DNA of 33,774 bases from Planctomycetota bacterium (GCA_021776775.1 JAJFFE010000192.1:1-33774), one strand, 5' to 3'; shown: positions 17,892 through 27,200, counted from the stretch's first letter. Numbers and translations: made by a program. Notes: generated from the letters alone by a model not told the origin.

Positions 17892-18644
17892 TCAAGGAAT
17901 CGTCGGCGCTTGAATCGTCGACGAAAAGCAGGTCATGGCGAGGAGATCACCAAGCTGCGGACAAGAAACGTAACGTTTCGCTAGCAGAACCGTGGTCTCG
18001 TCGCACAGGTCAGAGCGCACGCCGAGGGACGCCTCGAAGCTCGAACCCGAGAAGTGAGCCGAGAAGGTGGGCAGAGGGTGTTGAACGCCCGCCGCGTCCA
18101 CGAGGTAGGTGCTCGCGAACTGAGGATCACCGGCCGAGTAAGCGGCGGGGTCAACTTCGATTCGGTGGCGATAGAACCCAGGCGGCAGCATGGAGGTACC
18201 CGAAGGGATCGACCAACCGAGATAGCAAACCGCGACGTCTTTGCCACCCACGTAGTCGGTAGGGCTCTGCAGGGTCGGCAATTCGACAATGGTCGCGCTT
18301 CCGAAGACGCCTCCGGGCAAGGTGAGCATCTCCAAAGTGCTCGGATCGAGCGTCATGCCGAAGGAACTTCCCACGCTCTGAAGGTCCGCCACGGACCGAG
18401 CGCGCAACGCGTCATTGGCGTCCGCAATGCTAGTGGGATCACCCGAACAGGAAAGGATCGCCGGCGCCGGTCCCGACCCGAAGAGATGGTCGAGCAAGTA
18501 GATCACGTCTCCGATGTTGATCGCTCCGTCACCGTCGGTATCTCCACTCGAAGGACCCCCAGCCCACACTTTCAATCCGCCTGCACTCCAACCCGCCACG
18601 ATCAACGCTCCGGCAAGCCCTAGTCCAATGATCAATCGACGCAT
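17892..18644 (-). CDS. Secreted protein with a single dockerin-like calcium loop
   Basis: A 250-residue exported protein. The ATG at 18644 is preceded by GAGAGGCGGA and starts a signal peptide (residues 1-30). A single dockerin-like unit at 34-61 (DTDGDGAINIGDVIYLLDHLF) follows, unlike the doublets of the two large proteins upstream. The remaining 190 residues (for example TLDPSTLEMLTLPGG, LGWSIPSGTSMLPPGFYRH) belong to no family I recognise. Cysteines at 66 and in the C-terminal third suggest disulphides. An upstream in-frame ATG at 18707 is less likely. Confidence 0.75.
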   Translation of the reverse strand: MRRLIIGLGLAGALIVAGWSAGGLKVWAGGPSSGDTDGDGAINIGDVIYLLDHLFGSGPAPAILSCSGDPTSIADANDALRARSVADLQSVGSSFGMTLDPSTLEMLTLPGGVFGSATIVELPTLQSPTDYVGGKDVAVCYLGWSIPSGTSMLPPGFYRHRIEVDPAAYSAGDPQFASTYLVDAAGVQHPLPTFSAHFSGSSFEASLGVRSDLCDETTVLLAKRYVSCPQLGDLLAMTCFSSTIQAPTIP

Positions 18645-18753
18645 GGTTCCGCCTCTCTGTGAGTCGTGTCGGTACACCAGGCGGACACCCGCCTGAGCTG
18701 CACACAACCGGGTTCACAGAACGCAGCGTTCTCGTCTCGGAATTCTTCGGTTT

Positions 18754-19101
18754 CTAGAATCCCCAACCCGCGCCGGGAGGCTCGAGCACCACGGGGCCGC
18801 GCCAGATCGAGTCCTCGCGACCCAACAACGATGACAGACCCACGTCCATGAGTTCCATCAACCGGTTCACGAACTGCTGCGCGTTGCCGTTTCGTTCGGT
18901 AAAGGAAACGGAGACGCCCTGAGGACGACAGTCGAACGAGTGGAGCGCCACGCCGCATTCATTCTGAGCAAGTCCCAACGAATAGAGTTGGATCTCGTCA
19001 ACCTCCTGACTCGGCCAAACCTCGCAGCCGTCGACATACACAGCGTTCAGTATCCAAGTTCGAGACGGAGCGGGAGTCACCGCTTTGGCATTCTGTCGCA
19101 C
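18754..19101 (-). pseudogene. Truncated relative of HUH (Y1/REP-type) transposases, catalytic His lost
   Basis: A 115-residue frame starting at GTG 19101 behind AAGGAGG. The pattern VDEIQLYSLGLAQNECGVAL, then about 14 residues, then FVNRLMELMDVGLSSLLGR, then SIWRG resembles the Y1-type transposase core, in which a NHxH motif sits between the first two blocks. Here that place reads RPQGVSVSF, so the HUH histidines are missing. The frame stops soon after the tryptophan, well short of the usual length. It is most likely a decayed or domesticated transposase fragment. The family match is from memory of consensus patterns only. Confidence 0.4.
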
Positions 19102-19307
19102 ATATCCTCCTTCCTGAGGAAACGCGCGACTGGCAAGTAAACCGCCACTCCCAATAAGAGTCCGCAAGCCACCCACTGTTCGAGTTCCGCGACCGCTCCC
19201 AACAGACTCGCCCCGCCGAACCCGACCGAAGCGGGACGATCACGCTCCGTTGTTTCGGAGCCGGACGGAGTCCATCGCGCCTTCACACGACCGCGAGCAC
19301 CTCCCAC
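19077..19307 (-). CDS. Small membrane protein, hypothetical
   Basis: A 76-residue frame with a GTG start and one predicted membrane helix near the C terminus (WVACGLLLGVAVYLPVARFL) followed by a basic tail. It overlaps the downstream remnant by 25 bases, and its 3' end contains the AAGGAGG used by that gene. There is no clear ribosome site of its own. It may be real, or chance. Confidence 0.3.
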   Translation of the reverse strand: MGGARGRVKARWTPSGSETTERDRPASVGFGGASLLGAVAELEQWVACGLLLGVAVYLPVARFLRKEDMCDRMPKR

Positions 19308-19341
19308 CGTGGTTGAAGGAAGGCGCTCGGCCGCGACGGGC

Positions 19342-19863
19342 TCACAGCTTCTTCGGTGGAACGGCTCGTTGGAGAATGGCTAACGTCACTTGGTCGATCT
19401 TGTAGGTGTCAATCTGGGACTTCTTCCCAGTCTTCTCGGCTGGGGTGGTCTTGATCACTTCGAACAGGAAGTTCTCCCCGCGACGCTCGTACCGAGTGAA
19501 GTATTGCCAGTCGCGGTAGGTGAAGGCGGTATAGATCACGTCCCCAACTCGGCGCGCGGGAAGCACGATCCCGTTCTGTTGGTCGAGTACCAGTCGGTCC
19601 CCCGCACCCTCGACCGACCGCAGCCGGTAGTTATGGTCGATGACGAACGGTCCCGACCCGATGGTGGTTTTCCAGATGAGTTGCCCACCACCGTCAGGCC
19701 CGATTTCGACGACCACCCTCGTCTTCTCGGACTTGCCCACTGTGTCGATGGTCGTGTGGCTCCCGACCCACCGCCCGTGCCAATTCTCGAGAAGTACATC
19801 CGCCGGTGCCGCCGAACCTGAAGTGGTCAGCGAAGCGATCACGAAGGCGGTGAGAATGTTCAT
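19342..19863 (-). CDS. Secreted hypothetical protein, possibly lipocalin-like
   Basis: A 173-residue exported protein. The ATG at 19863 follows GAAGGATC and starts a signal peptide cleaved after Ser-Ala-Ala near residue 20; the longer frame to 20064 lacks support. The mature part is strand-rich: WHGRWVGSHTTID, VVVEIGPDGGGQLIWKT, YRLRSVEGAGDRLVLDQQNG, VIYTAFTYRDWQYFTRYERR. This is consistent with a small beta-barrel, but I recognise no family. It is divergent from recQ. Confidence 0.7.
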   Translation of the reverse strand: MNILTAFVIASLTTSGSAAPADVLLENWHGRWVGSHTTIDTVGKSEKTRVVVEIGPDGGGQLIWKTTIGSGPFVIDHNYRLRSVEGAGDRLVLDQQNGIVLPARRVGDVIYTAFTYRDWQYFTRYERRGENFLFEVIKTTPAEKTGKKSQIDTYKIDQVTLAILQRAVPPKKL

Positions 19864-20305
19864 GCTAGATCCTTCGACTAGAGGGTGAGCTCGGCTCAAG
19901 TCCAGGCAACTCGGCCAATGCTGGGTCCCGACACGCGCCGGCTCGCCGTCGACGAACGCGTCAGGATCGTTGGCTCCCCAGCGGCAGAAGCCCGACCGAG
20001 CCGAAGGTCGAAAATGCCTCATCGGTCTTCTCCAAGCAAAATAGCACGATGTCCATCGACTCACGTAAACGCCGCAAGCCGAGCGATGGTCGAACGTTTC
20101 AGGGCGTCAGTCCATCGCGCCTTGCCGATTCGATCCTCGGCCGGTTGCGGACGAGGGGGCTGGAACGGTTCCTGAAACGCGGCGTCGCAATAAATCCGAC
20201 CCATTCCCTTGATCGTTCGCCCCGATTGAGAGAAGACAAGTGCATCCGCCGTCGCCACGACTCCGTCACTCGACGCGCTCCCCCGGCCGAACCGAAACGG
20301 ACTCC
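19864..20305. other. Divergent intergenic region before recQ
   Basis: This 442-base gap lies between the divergent secreted protein and recQ. It holds no recognisable RNA, repeat or strong promoter. An open plus-strand frame from ATG 20049 has third-base composition near the genome average and runs into recQ in another frame; I treat it as chance. If recQ starts at GTG 20240, the gap is shorter. Confidence 0.5.
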
Positions 20306-22483
20306 GTGCAAAGCAATCTCTTCGACCCTCACGGTGACTCTTCGAACGACAGCCCTCCGAAACGAGGGATGCGCGACGACCGCCCCGCTCCCGAAGTGTT
20401 GCGGGAAGTGTTCGGCTTTGGATCGTTCCGCGAGGGCCAACAGGAAGCGGTCGAGGCGGCGCTGCGCAACGAGGACGTCCTGGCCGTCATGCCGACCGGC
20501 GCCGGTAAGTCGCTGTGCTACCAACTGCCGGCGGTCATGTCTCCGGGGTACGCGCTGGTCATCAGCCCGTTGATTGCGTTGATGAAGGACCAAGTCGATA
20601 GCTTGCGAGCGCGCGGGATCTGCGCGGCCACGGTCCACTCGGGGACCAGTCGCGAAGAGAAGTGGGAAGTCGCGCGGGACATGGAAGAGGGGCGGATGAA
20701 GCTGCTCCTGATCGCCCCCGAGCGATTGCGCGTACGCCGCTTCCTCGAATTCCTCGACCGGCACCGTCCGCAACGACTGGTGGTCGATGAAGCGCACTGC
20801 ATCAGCCAGTGGGGGCACGACTTTCGGCCCGACTACCGCCGCATTTCCGAGGGGCTCGACTTCCTCGGCATGCTACCGGTGACTGCCCTGACCGCGACCG
20901 CGACTACCGACGTTCGCCAAGACATACAAACCCAGCTGCGCCTCCGCGAACCGGCCGAGATCTTGACCGGGTTCGATCGCCCCAACCTCACCTTCGAAGT
21001 GGTCCGGTCCGAGAAGAAGGCCAACCGATTCTCGGTCGCCCGCGTCGTCGCATCCGAGGTCACGGGGACCAAGCTCATCTACGCGGCGAGTCGCAAGTCG
21101 GTCGAGTCGGTCGCCGAGCAGTTTCGCGAACGCGGCATGACCTCGGTCGGCGTGTACCACGCGGGTCTGCCCGATCGCGAGCGAACTCGGGTGCAAGACG
21201 CCTTCATGGCCGGCGACGTCGAACTCTTGGTGGCGACCAACGCGTTCGGGATGGGCGTCGACAAAAGTGACATTCGACTGGTGCTCCACTACGAAATGCC
21301 GGGATCGCTCGAAGCGTACTACCAAGAAGCCGGTCGTGCCGGTCGTGACGGAGAGCCCGCGCGTTGCGTGCTGCTGTTCCATGGTAGTGATTTGGTTCTG
21401 CAACGATTCTTCCTCGACGGTAACAACCCGTCACCCCAGATGCTCCGGCGATTGCACGACACCTTCCAGCGGCAACCCCAAAGCCACCTCGACTACGCCG
21501 ATGTCGCGGAGAGTTCGGGCGAGAAGAACTCCGGAGCGATCAATACCGCGCTGCGCATGTTCGAGCGGGTAGACGCCATTCGCGCGCGTGGGGATATGGT
21601 CGAAGTGTTGTCGACGTACCCCGCCGCGTTCCCGTTTGATCTCGACGCGCTCAACGTCAAGAAGCGTCGCGACGACGAACGGCTGGCTCGGATCGGTGAG
21701 TTTGCCAAACGAACCTCGGGCTGTCGGGTCGCGGCGATCCGGCGCTACTTCCTCGATCACCCGGGTGAGCCGTGCGGCGGTTGCGATCTCTGTAACGCGG
21801 GGGTAGCCGAGAAGCGTCCGCTGGAGCCGGCCGAACAACTGCGCGTCATGGCTATCTTGGAAACGGTCAGCGCGCACGACGGTCGCTTCGGGCCGCACAA
21901 GTTCGCTCAGATTCTCAACGGCAGCACCGCGCCCGAGATCACGGACCGCGGCCTGGATAAGAATGAACACTACGGCGCGCTCAAGGCGGACGGTGAGCGC
22001 ACCATTCGCGCGCTCATGGACTACCTCGAAGAACACGGCATGCTCGAACGCAAAGCATTCGTCACCGCGGACGGTCATCACCGGGGGAGCTTGTTGGCGT
22101 TGACCGACGTCGGCCATCTCGTCATCGAAAAAGTGCACGAGCAACAATACGTGGTGGAACTGCCGCCATTGCCGTCACGCGAGTCGACCGAGCCGCGACG
22201 CGCATCTCGCGCGCAGCCAAGCGCGCCGGCCGGACCGCGTGACGATGAACTGCACGAAACGCTCAAGAGCTTTCGGGCGGCGCTTTCGAGCGAATGGGGC
22301 AAGCCGGCGTACACCGTCTTCTCCAACGCGACCCTCGACGAACTCGCGCGGCGGGCTCCGTCGTCCGAAGAAGAGTTCATGTCGATCAAAGGGTTGGGTG
22401 AAAAGCGCTGGGAGAGCTTCGGGCCGGACCTAGTACAGGCGATCGAAGCTTGGCGCGAAACTCACGAGGGCAAAGGGGAGTAA
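20306..22483 (+). CDS. recQ: ATP-dependent DNA helicase RecQ
   Basis: A 3'-to-5' DNA helicase for recombination and replication-fork repair, 725 residues from GTG 20306. Starts at GTG 20240 or ATG 20369 (right behind GAGGG) are alternatives. Motifs in order: FGFGSFREGQQEAVEA (motif 0), Walker A TGAGKS with Lys68, DEAHCISQWGHDFRPDY (Walker B and aromatic loop), TALTATAT, GVYHAGL, TNAFGMGVDKSDIR, and YYQEAGRAGRDG. The RecQ-C zinc site is Cys473 plus the CGGCDLC cluster about 20 residues on. A winged helix follows, then a C-terminal HRDC domain (about 655-720, AYTVFSNATLDELARRAP). This is the full family architecture. Confidence 0.96.
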   Translation: MQSNLFDPHGDSSNDSPPKRGMRDDRPAPEVLREVFGFGSFREGQQEAVEAALRNEDVLAVMPTGAGKSLCYQLPAVMSPGYALVISPLIALMKDQVDSLRARGICAATVHSGTSREEKWEVARDMEEGRMKLLLIAPERLRVRRFLEFLDRHRPQRLVVDEAHCISQWGHDFRPDYRRISEGLDFLGMLPVTALTATATTDVRQDIQTQLRLREPAEILTGFDRPNLTFEVVRSEKKANRFSVARVVASEVTGTKLIYAASRKSVESVAEQFRERGMTSVGVYHAGLPDRERTRVQDAFMAGDVELLVATNAFGMGVDKSDIRLVLHYEMPGSLEAYYQEAGRAGRDGEPARCVLLFHGSDLVLQRFFLDGNNPSPQMLRRLHDTFQRQPQSHLDYADVAESSGEKNSGAINTALRMFERVDAIRARGDMVEVLSTYPAAFPFDLDALNVKKRRDDERLARIGEFAKRTSGCRVAAIRRYFLDHPGEPCGGCDLCNAGVAEKRPLEPAEQLRVMAILETVSAHDGRFGPHKFAQILNGSTAPEITDRGLDKNEHYGALKADGERTIRALMDYLEEHGMLERKAFVTADGHHRGSLLALTDVGHLVIEKVHEQQYVVELPPLPSRESTEPRRASRAQPSAPAGPRDDELHETLKSFRAALSSEWGKPAYTVFSNATLDELARRAPSSEEEFMSIKGLGEKRWESFGPDLVQAIEAWRETHEGKGE

Positions 22484-22502
22484 CCTCGTGAGGTCTCGTT
22501 TT
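22461..22502 (+). terminator. Hairpin overlapping the recQ stop
   Basis: CTCACGAGG (22461-22469) and CCTCGTGAG (22484-22492) are perfect 9-base inverted repeats flanking the recQ TAA. TTTT follows only seven bases later, so intrinsic termination is plausible but not certain. Confidence 0.45.
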
Positions 22503-22650
22503 CGAGCCACTCGACAGTCGCCGAAATGGCCTGACTCTGACCCTCCCAGCATTCAAACGGCGTGTTGGTGACAACGGCAAATGCCAATTGCGCAAGCAAG
22601 CGTACCCGATCCTCGCTCCTCGCCAACCGACCAAATTGATTTTTTGGCAT
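22462..22650 (-). CDS. Possible small protein antisense to the recQ end
   Basis: A 62-residue frame from ATG 22650 reads LLAQLAFAVVTNTPFECW then SQAISATVEWLENE, which is protein-like and helical. It overlaps the last 22 bases of recQ on the other strand and lacks a clear ribosome site. I recognise no family. It may be a remnant or chance. Confidence 0.25.
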   Translation of the reverse strand: MPKNQFGRLARSEDRVRLLAQLAFAVVTNTPFECWEGQSQAISATVEWLENETSRGYSPLPS

Positions 22651-22769
22651 ATCTCGGCCGGCTGCGTCGCCGGGCTCGCGCCACCTAACCCGTTTTCCTA
22701 GCGGACGATGAGCGCCTACGTTGCGCACCGACTTGTCTCCGCGATGCCGAGCGTGATATTCTCGATTCC

Positions 22770-23258
22770 ATGATCCAGCAAAGCCGAGGCTTCCAAGAAC
22801 CGTTCGTCCGCCAGATCACGTTCTTCCTGCAGAACAAGGTGGGCGAGCTCGCCGACGTCCTGCGCCACCTGAGCCGCGACGAAATCGTCATCCACGCGCT
22901 ATCGGTATTCGACAGCGTCGACTACGCGGTCATTCGCATGGTGGTCGACAAGACGGACCAAGCGATCTCGATCCTCGCCGGCTCCGGCGTCAACGTCAGC
23001 GAGAACATGACGATCGCAGTCGAGGTTCCGGACGAAGGCTCGAGCATTCGCGACGTCACTCGCGCCCTGCTCTCCGGTGAGATCAACCTGCACTACATGT
23101 ATCCGATGATCAGTCGTCCGAACGATCGCGGCGTCTTGCTGATCCGCATCGACGACCCGGATCTCGGCGTCGAGATTCTCGAGAAGCGTGGCTTCACCCT
23201 TGTCGGACACGGCGAGTTGATGGACGACTCCGACGAGTCGGAGTCTGGCGCCTGGTGA
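22770..23258 (+). CDS. Two-ACT-domain amino-acid-sensing protein
   Basis: A 162-residue cytosolic protein made of two ACT folds. The first, about 13-85, contains RQITFFLQNKVGELADVLRHLS, with the GELAD turn typical of the ligand loop. The second, about 90-150, contains YMYPMISRPNDRGVLLIRIDD. ACT pairs bind amino acids and regulate enzymes or transcription. Stand-alone ACT proteins of this kind lack a catalytic part, and the partner is unknown. The acidic C-terminal tail (DDSDESESG) is unusual. No strong ribosome site precedes the ATG. The gene is convergent with the transglutaminase gene, with only 18 bases between stops. Confidence 0.8.
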   Translation: MIQQSRGFQEPFVRQITFFLQNKVGELADVLRHLSRDEIVIHALSVFDSVDYAVIRMVVDKTDQAISILAGSGVNVSENMTIAVEVPDEGSSIRDVTRALLSGEINLHYMYPMISRPNDRGVLLIRIDDPDLGVEILEKRGFTLVGHGELMDDSDESESGAW

Positions 23259-23276
23259 CGGTCAACGATCGTTGCG

Positions 23277-25904
23277 TTACCGCGTCAACTCGCGCCGAAT
23301 CACCCGACAGCTCTCCTCGACCGTAACCACGTCGTCTGCGTTCATCGCGCGTGACGCGTACAGCAACGCATACAACCGCGAATTGAGCGACGCGAACGCG
23401 TCGTCGAGGACGTCGCTCTGGCCGGAAAAGCGACGCGCATGCTGCGCCGGCGTCTCGTGCGGATGACGATTGCACCGCGTGCGCGACAGCGTGTACTGCA
23501 ACGACTGGTAGTGAAAAACGACCGACTCGTTCTCGTCAACGGGCTCGTAATCCGGCGGCGCCAGTGCGACACCGCCCAACGGATTCGACACCGTCGCTTC
23601 GTCGGCCGGAACCTCGTCTTCCAGCTCAGTCGACTTCGGACTGAGCAACCGTCGCACGGTGACTGATACCAAGATGCCCGCGAAGAGCAGCAACGCCAGC
23701 CGTGCGATGGCCGACGCAAACGATTGCCGCCTGCGGGCCGACTCGACCGGATCCACCGGTTGCGAGGAAGAATTGCCCGCGTCCCCCGGAAACGCGGTCG
23801 GGTGGTCCAGATCATCGGGCCAAGTGCCGGACTCGCCCGTTTCCCCGGATCGTGAGCCCGACTCAGACGATCTTCCCGCGAGCGTGTCGCGCCCCCCCGA
23901 ATCGGAGGTCAGCGGTGAGTCGTCATCGAACCCACCACCTGAGAGCGACGACCCGGGTTGCGGCTCGGATCCTTGTGCAAGACGCGGGTCCCGCGGATCG
24001 GTCGGCGCCCCGCTCGAGTCAGTGCCGGTACCGCCGTTGCCGTTGCTACCGTCGGTACCGACCGCCGCAACTCCACTCGACCCCTCGCCCGGTTCGGATT
24101 CGAGTGTGGGCACCCACGTCGTCGGATCGATCGGAACCCATCCGACACTCGGCAGGTAGTACTCGGTCCACGCGTGGGCGGTCCGCTGGTAGAGCAAGTA
24201 GTCCCCGGTGTTCACGTCGAGCTCGGCGCCCGTGAACCCGGTGGCAAGGCGAGTCGAAACTCCGCCGGCTCTCAGCAAGACCGCTGACGCGATCGAGAAG
24301 TAGTTGCAGTCGCCCGCCCGCTCCACCAATAGAAACCGGGCCAGGCGATCTTGATCCGCACGCCACTGAGTCGTCAGCGCATACTTGAAGTCGTGGCGTT
24401 GGAAGTAGCGACGCAGTGCGCGAATCTTGCCGCCGATCGAGACTTCACCACGGAAGATCTCCGACGCCAGCCGCTCGACATCGAATCCCGGATCGGCCGG
24501 TAGCTGCAACGTGGCTGGATCTCGGTGACGCGCCGTCGCCACTCGAGTGCGCGCGTTGATCATGCGTCGGTCGAACGCAATTGGGCGAAAGCGAACGACG
24601 TAACGGTCGCCGGGAGCGAGGCTCGGCGTCAGCACAATGTCACCCGAATCGGTGCGGTGATACTGTCGCGTACGATCGACCGGCCCGTACTGAGCTAACC
24701 GGTACGGGCTGAGCAAGAATCGAATCGACGGTATCAGGATCTGGATCTCCGCCAAGACGAGGTCCGGCGCGCCGTACGCTTCGCCACGAATGATGGTCTC
24801 TGCCGACCACGTACGAACCTTGTCGTCGAGAACGGGACTCCAGTTCTCGCCGGATTCGTCGGGAATCACCGCAGACGAGACGCGAAACAAGGTCTTCGCG
24901 TCGAGCCCCCACCGCGCCCGATCGTTAATGCTGGGAACGCGAATCCGAACCGCGATCTGATCGTTCTCAGAGACGTTCCCCAAGTCAGTCAGTTGGACCG
25001 ACCCGGTAATGCCGACCTGCAAGACGCGTTCATCGGTCGACGAACGCTCCCGCGCGGCACCGCTTCCCCCGGAGTTGCCCCCGGAACTGCCACCACCGTC
25101 ACGACCAGCGGCGCCATTTCCGAAATCGCCACCGTTCGGCCGGCCGGAGGACCCCGCGGATGAGAGCGCCTGGTCATCGTCGCGTTCGAGGCGGTCGGCC
25201 ACCGAATCCGACGAAGGATCGCGCCCGACCGAACGGCCTGGAACGTCGAACGGCACCCAGTACGAGAAGAAGAAGAAGAGGACGGTGAAGCTCACCGTGC
25301 CGCCCGCCCCCATGATCACCGCGGCGGTGCGGGCGTTCTGCAGATTGATCAAGGGTCGCCGCACGTCGAGGTAAACGTTGTGCAGCAAGTTGCGAACAGC
25401 GGCCGAGATCACGCAACTGCCGAAGAAGAGCACCGAGGCGACGACGGGGTGCGGCTGCCTCTCGAGCAGGCCCATGAGCATCACGCCGGCCATGGCAATG
25501 TCGTTGACCCGGTACCACGGGGGGTGAAACAAGAAGAAGGTGCTCGCCCACAGCGCAAAGATGAGCAGCACCGAGTGCAGCGGTGGCTGCTGCTCGGGGG
25601 GTAACCCCGACCACACCAAGTCGATTCCGCCGAAGAACAAGACCACCGACAACAAGACCAACCCGATGACATAGATCAGGGTTTCGCCAAACGGGCGTGT
25701 TCGTCTCATCCAGCGAATGTACGGCGCAAGCAACCGCGGCACCGCCGCCCACACGCCAAGGCACACGCCATCGATCCACCGCTCGGGTCGACTCCACGCT
25801 CCCGCCGCATACGTAATGGTGACGGCGATGCCGATGAAGTCCGCGACCATCAGAACGAGCTGAGTGCGGCCACGGTCTGTGAATCGATCGACGTACATTC
25901 TCAT
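23277..25904 (-). CDS. Transglutaminase-like membrane protein (TgpA/DUF3488-type) with DUF4129 tail
   Basis: An 875-residue membrane protein. The N-terminal quarter holds several membrane helices (for example FGETLIYVIGLVLLSVVLFF). A long extracytoplasmic part follows, with Gly/Ser-rich linkers at about 240-290 and 600-690. The transglutaminase-like core carries Cys533 (GDCNYFS), His577 (AHAWTEYY) and Asp593 (IDPTTW), a complete catalytic triad. Another membrane helix lies near residue 735, and the end (HPHETPAQHARRF) fits DUF4129. Its start shares one base with the DUF58 stop (TGATG), so it is coupled to that gene. Together with the MoxR ATPase and DUF58 protein it forms the widespread MoxR operon; the substrate is unknown in general. 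Confidence 0.9.
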   Translation of the reverse strand: MRMYVDRFTDRGRTQLVLMVADFIGIAVTITYAAGAWSRPERWIDGVCLGVWAAVPRLLAPYIRWMRRTRPFGETLIYVIGLVLLSVVLFFGGIDLVWSGLPPEQQPPLHSVLLIFALWASTFFLFHPPWYRVNDIAMAGVMLMGLLERQPHPVVASVLFFGSCVISAAVRNLLHNVYLDVRRPLINLQNARTAAVIMGAGGTVSFTVLFFFFSYWVPFDVPGRSVGRDPSSDSVADRLERDDDQALSSAGSSGRPNGGDFGNGAAGRDGGGSSGGNSGGSGAARERSSTDERVLQVGITGSVQLTDLGNVSENDQIAVRIRVPSINDRARWGLDAKTLFRVSSAVIPDESGENWSPVLDDKVRTWSAETIIRGEAYGAPDLVLAEIQILIPSIRFLLSPYRLAQYGPVDRTRQYHRTDSGDIVLTPSLAPGDRYVVRFRPIAFDRRMINARTRVATARHRDPATLQLPADPGFDVERLASEIFRGEVSIGGKIRALRRYFQRHDFKYALTTQWRADQDRLARFLLVERAGDCNYFSIASAVLLRAGGVSTRLATGFTGAELDVNTGDYLLYQRTAHAWTEYYLPSVGWVPIDPTTWVPTLESEPGEGSSGVAAVGTDGSNGNGGTGTDSSGAPTDPRDPRLAQGSEPQPGSSLSGGGFDDDSPLTSDSGGRDTLAGRSSESGSRSGETGESGTWPDDLDHPTAFPGDAGNSSSQPVDPVESARRRQSFASAIARLALLLFAGILVSVTVRRLLSPKSTELEDEVPADEATVSNPLGGVALAPPDYEPVDENESVVFHYQSLQYTLSRTRCNRHPHETPAQHARRFSGQSDVLDDAFASLNSRLYALLYASRAMNADDVVTVEESCRVIRRELTR

Positions 25905-27199
25905 CAGACGTTGTCCCGTGTAATGCGTCGCGCCCCCGGGAACACGGTGTCGATGGAGTCTCCGCAGGTCACCACCTTGGTTCGGACCCTCAGAGTATCT
26001 AGGTACGTCGCATAGTGGACTGCGGACATCTCGGAGTCATCGGGCCGCGGCATGTCGTGAAAGCGCGGCCCTTCGAACAGCACGCCGAGCACTCGACAAC
26101 CGTTCTCGGTCCACCGCCGCAATTGTTGCTCTAGCCCTTCGTCGCCGAACAAGTACGGGTGAATCATGATCACGACGGTCCCGGTCACTGTGTCTACCCC
26201 GGCGATCAACTCGGGCTGGGGAACCTTCATGTCGCCCGGACGCAACGTCACCATGGCGTCGAGAATCGCTTTGAAATCGGTCGGGCCCGTCGCGTCGAAT
26301 TCGATACAACCGTCGGGTCCGCCGTAGACGAGACGCGCCCGGTGACCGCGATCCAACGTCTCCGATGCGACGGCTAACGCAATCTTCACCGCGTACTCGG
26401 TACTCGACGACCGACCCCATCCGACCAACCCTTCGTTCGAAGCGTCGAGCACCAAGGTCAGATCGCCGACCGCGGTGCGAGCGAACTCACGCACCACCGG
26501 TTTCCCGGTCCGAGCCGTCAATCCCCAATGAATGCGGCGCCGACTATCTCCGCTGCGGTACTCGCGGACGGTGTGAAACTCCTCGGACTCTCCCACTCCG
26601 CGCGTGGTCTGTTCCTGAGTAATCCAACTCAAACAACGACCCAATTGCTCGTCGGCCGGAAACGAGTAGATCTGCGGGTACACCTTGAACGCTTGCTCGG
26701 CGTCGGCCGCGCACTTGACCTCGAACCAACCGAGCGCATCGGTCAGACGAATCGCCGTGGGACCGAGCCGGTACTTCCCGCGGGGCAGAATGCAGTAGCC
26801 GACATAACTCTGGGACGCCGATTCGTTCGGCGCGAGTCGACCCGAGAAGGCGACTCGTTTCTGGGCGTGAATCTCGGGAGGGAAGATCTCTGCCACCTGC
26901 GGAAAGAACACCGATTGATCGGATCCGTTGTGCAGCGTCAGTTCGACCCGAACGGAATCACCTTCGAACGCCGCAGCCGGAGCGGTGCGGAAGTAGTCAA
27001 GATTCCGGCTACTTCGACGCAACAAGACGTACGCGACGAGCGGCAGCGAAACGAAGACACAACCAAACGCCAGCAGCCCCGGGTTACGTTTGATGAGCCC
27101 CGCCGCGATGGCGACGAACCCTAGCAAGATCAGGGGGACGCCGGAAGCACACCGCGTGGGAAACTCGAGCCCTTCGCGCGACTTCTCGTCACGCGCCAT
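25904..27199 (-). CDS. DUF58 protein (vWA-like, MoxR operon)
   Basis: A 431-residue protein. The ATG at 27199 lies one base after the MoxR stop; a longer frame to 27271 would overlap it. Two membrane helices near the N terminus (PLILLGFVAIAAGLI, LAFGCVFVSLPLVAYVLL) are followed by a beta-rich region. The DUF58 signature YRSGDSRRRIHWGLTARTGK lies at about residue 225-245, and a vWA-like fold (DLTLVLDASNEG) follows. A metal-ion-dependent adhesion site is incomplete (DASNE rather than DxSxS). Such proteins act with MoxR ATPases, probably in assembling or activating a partner such as the neighbouring transglutaminase. Confidence 0.9.
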   Translation of the reverse strand: MARDEKSREGLEFPTRCASGVPLILLGFVAIAAGLIKRNPGLLAFGCVFVSLPLVAYVLLRRSSRNLDYFRTAPAAAFEGDSVRVELTLHNGSDQSVFFPQVAEIFPPEIHAQKRVAFSGRLAPNESASQSYVGYCILPRGKYRLGPTAIRLTDALGWFEVKCAADAEQAFKVYPQIYSFPADEQLGRCLSWITQEQTTRGVGESEEFHTVREYRSGDSRRRIHWGLTARTGKPVVREFARTAVGDLTLVLDASNEGLVGWGRSSSTEYAVKIALAVASETLDRGHRARLVYGGPDGCIEFDATGPTDFKAILDAMVTLRPGDMKVPQPELIAGVDTVTGTVVIMIHPYLFGDEGLEQQLRRWTENGCRVLGVLFEGPRFHDMPRPDDSEMSAVHYATYLDTLRVRTKVVTCGDSIDTVFPGARRITRDNV

Positions 27200-27200
27200 G

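Noticed and set aside
20049..20573. Plus-strand frame starting before recQ
   Set aside because: Third-base composition is near genome average and the frame runs deep into recQ; no recognisable domain.
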